The position numbers were made by a program, and so were the translations under genes. The notes beneath the pieces are model-generated. The model had not been told where the DNA came from. It made no database searches and saw only the letters and a program-made list of their open reading frames with translations. Positions 1 to 4,659 of a stretch of DNA of 8,682 bases are shown here, piece by piece. The DNA is from Bdellovibrionales bacterium. GTDB taxonomy: Bacteria > Bdellovibrionota > Bdellovibrionia > Bdellovibrionales > UBA1609. Position 1 is the stretch's first letter, and every line of letters begins with the position of its first letter. The stretch covers positions 1-8,682 of the forward strand of contig JAGRAG010000287.1 of the NCBI GenBank assembly GCA_020435025.1, written 5' to 3'.

Positions 1-101
1 ACGGAAAAACTTATAAAGCAGGACCGGCCCATCCAGCGAAAGCCCGGGAATAACGATTTAAGGTATTCGAAATAATCCCCAACAATTAGGAGGAACCAAT
101 T

Positions 102-332
102 ATGGGATAAATACAAATAAAAGAACTTATGCAGGAGCTAAAACTGGGTGGAATGTTAGACTCGCTTGATGAGTCACTCTCACTGACTAAATCCGGCAAA
201 CCCCAGTTGATTGATTTTTTAGATCATCTTTTACATAAAGAAAAAGAACATCGAAAACTTCAACTGGCTGATCGACATTTACAGTCATCAAAACTGCCTA
301 AAAAAGTTAAAATTCTTGACCAGAAGAAGTAG
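102..332 (+). pseudogene. IS21-type IstB helper ATPase, N-terminal fragment
   Basis: The reading frame begins at ATG 102 behind a strong Shine-Dalgarno (AGGAGG, 89-94) but meets TAA at 108-110, its third codon. After that it stays open to the TAG at 330-332. The translation after the stop contains ELMQELKLGGMLDSLDESL and later IDFLDHLLHKEKEHRKLQL. This matches the N-terminal helical region of IstB, the AAA+ helper of IS21-family transposition (family consensus roughly LxxLRLxGMLxxL, then FLxxLLxxExxRR). IstB proteins are about 250 residues with Walker A and B motifs. Here the frame stops near residue 75, before any Walker motif, so the gene is both nonsense-mutated and 3'-truncated. An internal ATG at 129 would give a 67-residue product, but it has no ribosome binding site of its own. 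An open frame entering the window and ending at 75 may be the istA tail; I cannot confirm that. The IstB identification is from motif memory, not a search. Confidence 0.7.
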
Positions 333-420
333 GAAAAATAACAAGATCTCAAACGACGTCGCTTACGCTCCGTGAGCTGTCGCAAGTATCGGCAAAGCGT
401 GCAACTGGTGCCGGCAATAC

Positions 421-489
421 ATGCAATTCATCATCAATTTTGAAAAACCAACTTTTATTGTTATCACTGCTATTGATTTAGAGAGGTAA
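421..489 (+). pseudogene. C-terminal remnant of a toxin gene (DUF4258/RelE-like guess)
   Basis: This short frame is open upstream to about 376 and encodes a tail ending EKPTFIVITAIDLER before TAA 487-489. The stop lies 3 nt before the downstream antitoxin-like ATG and overlaps that gene's Shine-Dalgarno, which is the arrangement usual in toxin-antitoxin operons. The beta-strand-like end (hydrophobic FIVITA, then polar/charged) resembles the last strand of small toxins such as DUF4258 or RelE/HigB proteins. Only about 20 residues remain. The frame is closed by TGA at 373-375, and an istB fragment lies just upstream. I infer that the toxin lost its 5' part when IS material was inserted or deleted here. 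The family assignment is uncertain; the position and spacing are the better evidence. Confidence 0.4.
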
Positions 490-492
490 AAA

Positions 493-942
493 ATGAAGAA
501 GACTAAAATTAAAAAAGTTTATGAAGATTATGGTTGTGGTTTTTCCGTGAAGCTTATTAATGCTCCCATGGTGCAAATTCGTGGAGAGTGGGTTTTAGAT
601 GTTAATCCAAAAAAACTTCATGAGGCCGTGTTAAATGCCTTGGTTTTCAAGCCCTCTAGGCTTACTGGTGCAGAGATTCTCTTCATCCGACAATATTTTC
701 AAATGACGCTTAAAGAATTTGGTGAAAAGTTTGATGTCACTCATCCCGCTGTGAGAAAATGGGAGGAAACTAAAAACAAAGCCACTGAAATGAAGTGGTC
801 GATTGATAAGGACATTCGGCTTTTTGCTCTTACGGGAATTAGCAAAAAGGCCAGAGACTTTTTAGAGGCTTATAGGGAGTTAAATACAAAGGCTGCCAAC
901 AATAGTGTTGAAATCAAAATTAATTTAGACAACGTGGCCTAG
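493..942 (+). CDS. HTH (XRE/MqsA-like) antitoxin-type DNA-binding protein
   Basis: A 149-residue protein that probably acts as an antitoxin and autorepressor of a type II toxin-antitoxin operon. The start is well supported by GAGAGGT at 481-487 and a 5-6 nt spacer. Residues 1-50 form a small basic N-terminal domain. Residues about 55-95 are a helix-turn-helix: RLTGAEILFIRQYFQMT leads into KEFGEKFDVTHPAVRKWEE, the pattern of the MqsA/HigA C-terminal HTH (LTGxEIRxLRxxLxxSxxxFAxxLGVSxxTVxxWE). No CxxC zinc-finger pairs of the YgiT/MqsA type are present, so it is not a full MqsA. The C-terminus ends in an acidic/polar strand-like tail (VEIKINLDN). Only a toxin stub precedes it, so it looks like an orphan antitoxin. 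The IS481 element begins about 60 bp after its stop. It could also be a plain transcriptional regulator. Confidence 0.72.
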   Translation: MKKTKIKKVYEDYGCGFSVKLINAPMVQIRGEWVLDVNPKKLHEAVLNALVFKPSRLTGAEILFIRQYFQMTLKEFGEKFDVTHPAVRKWEETKNKATEMKWSIDKDIRLFALTGISKKARDFLEAYRELNTKAANNSVEIKINLDNVA

Positions 943-1005
943 AGTTTGACCAATAAAATGGGTTAGTCACGAATTGCGTTTACAATACGTAGGTCTTGGA
1001 TGAGG

Positions 1006-1029
1006 TGTTAAGCCAGGACTCTCTTAGTT
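1006..1029 (+). repeat. Left terminal inverted repeat of the IS
   Basis: It reads TGTT, then seven less conserved bases, then GACTCTCTTAGTT. The reverse complement of the right end reads TGTT, five bases, then GACTCTCTCAGTC, so the shared core is GACTCTCTYAGT. The same core forms one arm of the hairpin in front of the transposase start. Confidence 0.65.
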
Positions 1030-1070
1030 AAGATTTGTTTGTGAAGAACAACTTAACAAAAGGAGAGTCC
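1016..1070 (+). promoter_or_regulatory. Long hairpin overlapping the transposase ribosome binding site
   Basis: GGACTCTC (1016-1023) is perfectly complementary to GAGAGTCC (1063-1070). Inside it GTTAAG (1027-1032) pairs with CTTAAC (1052-1057), and TTGTT (1035-1039) can pair with AACAA (1047-1051). The 3' arm contains most of the Shine-Dalgarno (AGGAG, 1061-1065), with the ATG at 1073. Folding in the mRNA would bury the ribosome binding site. Several IS elements use such structures to block transposase expression from read-through transcripts starting outside the element. The pairing is seen directly; the regulatory role is inferred. Confidence 0.6.
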
Positions 1071-1072
1071 CA

Positions 1073-2140
1073 ATGACTCAACAACAATATGTTATCAATA
1101 GAAAATTAAATATTCTAGATCTTGGGGAAAAATTAGGAAATATTAGCCAAGCCTGTAAGAGGCTTGGCGTAAGTCGTCAGCATTTCTACGATATTAAGCA
1201 AGCTGTCGAAGAAGAAGGCATTGATGGTCTTTTGGAAAAGTCTAGAAAGAAGCCGAGAGTTGGTAATCGAGTACCAGCAGAGTTTGAAAAGGCAGTATTA
1301 GATTATGCCCTTGAGTGCCCTACTCATGGTCAAGTGAGGGTGGCAAATGAACTGAGACAAAAAGGCATAGTACTGAGTGCGGGTGGAGTTCGTAGCATTT
1401 GGCTTCGTCACAAACTGGAGAAGAAACATTTGCGTTTAAAGCGCCTTGAAGAGCACAGTGCGAAGGCAGGAGTTGTTTTGACAGAATCCCAGGTCCAAGC
1501 CCTAGAAGAAGCCAAAGAAGAAAAGCAAGCTCACGGCGAAGTTGAGACTCATCATCCAGGCTACCTCGTTGGCCAAGACACTTTTTATGTTGGCTACATT
1601 AAAGGTGTTGGCCGCATTTACCAGCAAACGGCCATCGACACTTTTTCTAATTTTGGATTTGCCAAGCTCTATTTGGAAAAGTCGGCTTTGACTTCAGCAG
1701 ATATTTTAAATGATCGCATACTTCCATTTTTTGACGAGGAAGGAATGAAGGTTCTTCGCACGCTCACGGACAATGGGTTGGAATACTGTGGTCGCACAGA
1801 AAGCCATCCCTACCAGCTTTTTTTGCACCTGAATGACATCGATCACAGCCGCACAAAAGTTCGCACCCCAAGAACTAACGGGGCCACCGAAAAACTCAAC
1901 CAGACAATCAAGAATGAGTTCTATGCCGTCGCCTTTAGAAAGAAATTATATGACAGCCTCGATGCCATACAAGAGGATCTTGACGAGTTTATGGAAAAAT
2001 ACAACTACAAGCGCACCAACCAGGGCAAGCACTGCAAAGGGCGCACACCGGCTCAGACGCTCGACGATGGATACAGTCTCTATAAAAAATACGTAATCGA
2101 AGGAATGGAGGTGACAGAAAAAACTGAAAATACTAACTAG
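1073..2140 (+). CDS. IS481-family DDE transposase
   Basis: A complete 355-residue transposase that catalyses excision and integration of the surrounding IS. Residues about 10-60 form a helix-turn-helix (ISQACKRLGVSRQHFYDIKQ), followed by a second DNA-binding helical region to about 115. The RNase H-like integrase core (rve) covers about 160-330. The catalytic acidic residues are recognisable as D169 (GQDTFYVG), D233 (LTDNGLEYCG) and E273 (RTNGATEKLNQ). The motifs GVGRIYQQTAIDTFS and TKVRTPRTNG are characteristic of this IS481 group. Length is normal for the family and there is no frameshift, so it is probably active or only recently inactivated. The start at 1073 has AGGAG seven bases upstream, inside the hairpin. 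It is the only gene of the element. Confidence 0.93.
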   Translation: MTQQQYVINRKLNILDLGEKLGNISQACKRLGVSRQHFYDIKQAVEEEGIDGLLEKSRKKPRVGNRVPAEFEKAVLDYALECPTHGQVRVANELRQKGIVLSAGGVRSIWLRHKLEKKHLRLKRLEEHSAKAGVVLTESQVQALEEAKEEKQAHGEVETHHPGYLVGQDTFYVGYIKGVGRIYQQTAIDTFSNFGFAKLYLEKSALTSADILNDRILPFFDEEGMKVLRTLTDNGLEYCGRTESHPYQLFLHLNDIDHSRTKVRTPRTNGATEKLNQTIKNEFYAVAFRKKLYDSLDAIQEDLDEFMEKYNYKRTNQGKHCKGRTPAQTLDDGYSLYKKYVIEGMEVTEKTENTN

Positions 2141-2151
2141 GAAAAAGTCGC

Positions 2152-2173
2152 GACTGAGAGAGTCATGTCAACA
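2152..2173 (+). repeat. Right terminal inverted repeat of the IS
   Basis: It lies 11 nt after the transposase stop codon. Its reverse complement begins TGTTGACAT and continues GACTCTCTCAGTC, matching the left end over the TGTT terminus and the GACTCTCTYAGT core. Confidence 0.65.
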
Positions 2174-2386
2174 CAACTCCTGACTACTGCAAATAAAATT
2201 TTTCACCCATAGCCCATTTTTTCTCTAACTTCTGAAGATGTGAAATACCTGTTTGTTGTGCGTCCTTTGCCGTTTATATATTATTTACTCCAATTATCTA
2301 TTTTTCTTTTCAGTATGGTAATATTATATCTCCTAGGCTCAACTTTATATCTCCATTTCTCTATTGTCCTGGTCTTTCGCTACCTG

Positions 2387-2521
2387 TTAGTTCTCAGATT
2401 CATTTTGAATATTTAGAATATCTAGTAGTTCTGGAGAAGCTTTACCGCAATTCTTCTCTTGAAACTCACGAAGCCTACGAACTGAACCTTTTCTGGGGGA
2501 TTTAATTTTTTCTGTTTTCAT
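2387..2521 (-). CDS. Small basic hypothetical protein (44 aa)
   Basis: A 44-residue reverse-strand ORF from ATG (2521-2519) to TAA (2389-2387), with GAGGTGA at 2527-2533 on the same strand at suitable spacing. The N-terminal half is strongly basic (MKTEKIKSPRKGSVRRLREF) and the C-terminal half acidic and helical (SPELLDILNIQNESEN). I do not recognise the family. The polarity suits a small nucleic-acid-binding or antitoxin-like protein, but it could equally be a truncated end of a larger gene. It lies downstream of the binding-protein gene on the same strand but 200 bp away, so it likely has its own promoter. A perfect palindrome sits about 65 bp upstream. Evidence is limited to the start signals and the sensible composition. 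Confidence 0.4.
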   Translation of the reverse strand: MKTEKIKSPRKGSVRRLREFQEKNCGKASPELLDILNIQNESEN

Positions 2522-2583
2522 AACTTCACCTCTTCTGTTTTTAATGTAGTTATAGAATTATCTTTTCATCTTATAACCAACTG

Positions 2584-2597
2584 AAAACACGTGTTTT
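2584..2597. promoter_or_regulatory. Perfect 14-bp palindrome, possible operator
   Basis: AAAACACGTGTTTT is self-complementary with a CACGTG centre. It lies about 65 bp upstream of the 44-residue reverse-strand ORF, a plausible position for a dimeric regulator overlapping its promoter. There is no loop, so a terminator hairpin is unlikely. No second copy was noticed in the window. The function is inferred. Confidence 0.3.
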
Positions 2598-2720
2598 TTC
2601 GACAAAGCGCATGAAAATGCTGTTAGGGCTTTTAGCTGCTATTAGAATTTCCCTCAAGCAAATTGCGGCTTACGAAGGTTGAGGATCAACTAATAAACTA
2701 AAAAGAAATAGACGCTGAAC

Positions 2721-4187
2721 CTACAGTGCCTTTTTCCCTACGGAACAAATTGTTTCCGGATGACTAAATGCTGGATCAGGCATTATTAGATCCTTTCGAT
2801 AAATAACTGGCTCTCTCATATTGAACATTGGAATGACCCACTCATCATCCTCAAATGAACGAATGATCTTCCCGTACTTTTCTAGCCTCGTGCGTTTATT
2901 CTCAATAAAACGAGCTTTCTCTATATTTCTCAAAAGATCTCTACCTAAAAATGGAAGAAATGGCGGAAAATTGTGCTCCCACATAATTAAAAAACTATCT
3001 GGATCTCTAAACAAAGTTTTTCCTTCTCCCGCTATAATATCAAAATAACCGGATTTCATTTTGTCAGAAATCTTCCTGAATGGCGCTAATACTACCTCAA
3101 CATTTGATGATATTTTTTTAATCCTAGACTCAATATGTGACCGTAAACTTTCATCTAAATAGAATTCAGGCAGCCATATCTTGACCCCGTAGCGATCAAG
3201 ATGAGCTTTCCATTGTTCTCTAAGTTTATTCATTAAATTCGAGGAAACCTCTTTTCTCTCCTTTATATAATAGGATGGAAGAAGAAGGCCTTTTGGTACT
3301 AAATTGAACGAATGTATAAAATTTTCTTTATTCACCAACCAATCAGAAACAGCAGCTTGAACCAAACGCCTTAAAGCAATTCGGAACGCTCTGTCTTGAA
3401 GAGCTTTTTTGTTTTTAGCTAAGTGTAATTGTCCAGGAAAATATTGATGTGTTCTTTGATCCAAATATCCTAAGGGAATCCTTAAATCTTTTGAAAAAAG
3501 AGGGGGAATTCCAAGTAAAACATCATATTTTCTACTATCTAGTAATCTTTGCGCATCGCTAAAATTTAAATTCACGTCTAGATGAATCTTGTTAAAGAAA
3601 TAACTAGAAGAGCTTACTCGGACTAGTCGAAATGATTTATCTCTCTCAATAGTTTCTATCCGATAGTCGCCAGTAAGCCCCTTAACTCCTTTCTTAACAA
3701 TTGCAAGCTCCGGACTCGTAAGAAGATGCATAAAAGGTGCGTATCTAGACTTTAAATAAAATGTAAATTTCTTTGCTCGACTATCGATTTGCTCATCTAA
3801 AGTCCTTTCTTTATCCAATAATGATTCAAGTAATTTTTTGTTAAACGCATTACTCGATGAAGCAAGAATTCGCTGAAAAGTGTAGGCAACATCTGCAGCA
3901 ACAACGTTTTGGGTGTCTGACAAAGTAAATTGATACTCAAGCCTATCGCCAGAAATTCTCCATGTCTTTGCTAAAGAACTTACTGGCCATCCTTTTTGCC
4001 CTATTTTGACCAATCTCTTGTGGAGACACGCAATTGTTGCCAGATGAGGGTCACTATATGCCTTTAACGGATCAAAGCCCTTCCGATAATGACCAAAGGC
4101 GCCGACCTTAAGAATTTCTGATGCTAAGGCTATTATAGGGAAAATAATTATTACTAGGACTATAATTATAGAGCGGCTAAGCCACAT
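2721..4187 (-). CDS. Family 5 extracellular solute-binding protein (peptide-binding type)
   Basis: A 488-residue secreted binding protein of the SBP_bac_5 family (OppA/DppA/NikA type). Such proteins normally capture oligopeptides or similar ligands in the periplasm for an ABC importer. I chose the ATG at 4187 because GGAG precedes it by five bases and the protein then opens with a clean Sec signal peptide (basic start, IIIVLVIIIFPIIALA, cleavage after ALA at about residue 22). An upstream in-frame ATG at 4322 would put 45 extra residues before the signal. No lipobox cysteine is seen. The mature start matches the family pattern: LKVGAFGHYRKGFDP, a cluster equivalent to LYExLV, then SSLAKTWRISGDRLEYQFTL and VVAADVAYTFQRIL (family: PxLAxSWexSDdGltYtFxLR...TAeDVxxsxxR). 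The usual FxDGxP motif is absent. No permease or ATPase genes are adjacent. It diverges from the candidate RiPP pair. Confidence 0.85.
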   Translation of the reverse strand: MWLSRSIIIVLVIIIFPIIALASEILKVGAFGHYRKGFDPLKAYSDPHLATIACLHKRLVKIGQKGWPVSSLAKTWRISGDRLEYQFTLSDTQNVVAADVAYTFQRILASSSNAFNKKLLESLLDKERTLDEQIDSRAKKFTFYLKSRYAPFMHLLTSPELAIVKKGVKGLTGDYRIETIERDKSFRLVRVSSSSYFFNKIHLDVNLNFSDAQRLLDSRKYDVLLGIPPLFSKDLRIPLGYLDQRTHQYFPGQLHLAKNKKALQDRAFRIALRRLVQAAVSDWLVNKENFIHSFNLVPKGLLLPSYYIKERKEVSSNLMNKLREQWKAHLDRYGVKIWLPEFYLDESLRSHIESRIKKISSNVEVVLAPFRKISDKMKSGYFDIIAGEGKTLFRDPDSFLIMWEHNFPPFLPFLGRDLLRNIEKARFIENKRTRLEKYGKIIRSFEDDEWVIPMFNMREPVIYRKDLIMPDPAFSHPETICSVGKKAL

Positions 4188-4264
4188 TATTTCTCCAATA
4201 AGAAGGTCAGTTTGACACCAACTAAGGCAATGGCGAACCTTGAAAACAGACATTTTTACAATTA

Positions 4265-4293
4265 ATCCTACTTTATAGACAGTGCTCGTACAA
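4265..4293 (-). promoter_or_regulatory. Possible sigma-70 type promoter for the binding-protein gene
   Basis: Read on the minus strand, TTGTAC (4293-4288) and TAGGAT (4270-4265) are separated by 17 bases. Transcription from here would give a leader of about 70 nt before the ATG at 4187. It also lies inside the longer possible ORF, which favours the 4187 start. Matches to consensus are only moderate. Confidence 0.3.
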
Positions 4294-4386
4294 CGTCTTA
4301 GAAAAAAGCATCTAATTGTCATAATTTACCCATATCTTTTGGCCTCATAATTGCAAAAGAACTCTCCACTAAAAGGAGATCTACTA

Positions 4387-4659
4387 ATGCTAAAAATTTC
4401 ATTTATTGTCACAAGTATTGCTGCATTTGTAACCTTAGGGTCACAAGCAACAGAGTCTAGCGAAATGCCGAAATCGAAACTTGAGATTACTAAGGCTCTC
4501 ATTACACTAACCCGAGCCGGGCTTCTTACGGAAAACAAACAATCGGGCACACTTAGTATAAGTCCCGAAGGTCTGAATGATGAAGGCTTTGAATTTATAA
4601 ATTTAGACGAGCTTGAACTTCTGAGCGTCAATGATACGACTGATACATGGATCTGTTAG
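4387..4659 (+). CDS. Candidate RiPP precursor peptide (90 aa)
   Basis: The start at ATG 4387 is supported by AAGGAG at 4373-4378, eight bases upstream. Residues 1-21 resemble a Sec signal peptide: MLK, then ISFIVTSIAAFVTLG, with SQA as a possible cleavage site. Residues 22-80 are polar and helical with an acidic end (INLDELELLS), reminiscent of the leader helices of class II lanthipeptide precursors. The last ten residues, VNDTTDTWIC, contain three Thr and a terminal Cys, the residues used for dehydration and thioether formation. No GG/GA-type cleavage site is evident. The stop TAG (4657-4659) is directly followed, in the same frame, by a LanM-like dehydratase gene. The precursor role is inferred from that neighbour and the composition. 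The alternative is that this is the N-terminus of one longer protein interrupted by an amber codon. A secreted small protein is also possible. Confidence 0.5.
   Translation: MLKISFIVTSIAAFVTLGSQATESSEMPKSKLEITKALITLTRAGLLTENKQSGTLSISPEGLNDEGFEFINLDELELLSVNDTTDTWIC

Larger units (their letters stand above)
1006..2173 (+). mobile_element. IS481-family insertion sequence, intact
   Basis: A single-ORF insertion sequence of about 1.17 kb. The left end (1006-1029) and the reverse complement of the right end (2152-2173) share TGTT, then GACTCTCTYAGT, with a 2-nt length difference between the two blocks. Ends beginning TGT fit the IS481 family. The only gene inside is a full-length DDE transposase reading left to right. 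I see no convincing direct repeat immediately outside these ends (left flank ...GATGAGG, right flank CAACTCC...). Either the insertion is old, it rearranged, or the true boundaries lie further out; weaker inverted similarity continues to about 955 and 2220. The element separates the antitoxin-like gene from the downstream locus. Confidence 0.75.
2174..2720. other. Largely non-coding stretch between the IS and the binding-protein gene
   Basis: Apart from the short reverse-strand ORF at 2387-2521 and the palindrome at 2584-2597, I find no supported gene here. Bases 2174-2386 are strongly T-rich on the plus strand, with no RBS-backed frame. Bases 2600-2720 contain CCTCAA (2652-2657) and TTGAGG (2679-2684), a 6-bp inverted repeat separated by 21 bases, with a smaller GCAA/TTGC dyad inside. 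No T-run follows on either side, so it is not a typical terminator. No tRNA, CRISPR or transposon end was recognised. Confidence 0.5.

Noticed and set aside
1..75. Open frame entering the window and ending at TAA 73-75, possible istA tail
   Set aside because: Only 24 codons with no recognisable IstA motif; position before istB is the sole support, and another frame is also open for part of it.
1833..2096. 87-codon ORF inside the transposase gene
   Set aside because: Alternate-frame shadow of a gene with intact DDE motifs; no programmed frameshift site needed or seen.
2315..2416. 33-codon hydrophobic plus-strand ORF starting MVILYLLGSTLYLHF
   Set aside because: No ribosome binding site. The hydrophobicity follows from T-rich DNA, and it partly overlaps the better supported reverse-strand ORF. 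A type I toxin cannot be argued from this.
2611..2682. 23-codon ORF starting MKMLLGLLAAIRISL
   Set aside because: No Shine-Dalgarno, very short and no recognisable family.
2652..2684. CCTCAA/TTGAGG inverted repeat as terminator or attachment site
   Set aside because: Six-bp arms with a 21-nt spacer, no T-run and no integrase or tRNA nearby; within chance expectation.
4188..4322. N-terminal extension of the solute-binding protein to ATG 4322
   Set aside because: It would place 45 residues before a clear signal peptide, and the 4187 ATG has its own GGAG at good spacing.
4326..4631. 101-codon reverse-strand ORF opposite the peptide gene
   Set aside because: Antisense shadow: Ser-rich, low-complexity composition and no start signals.
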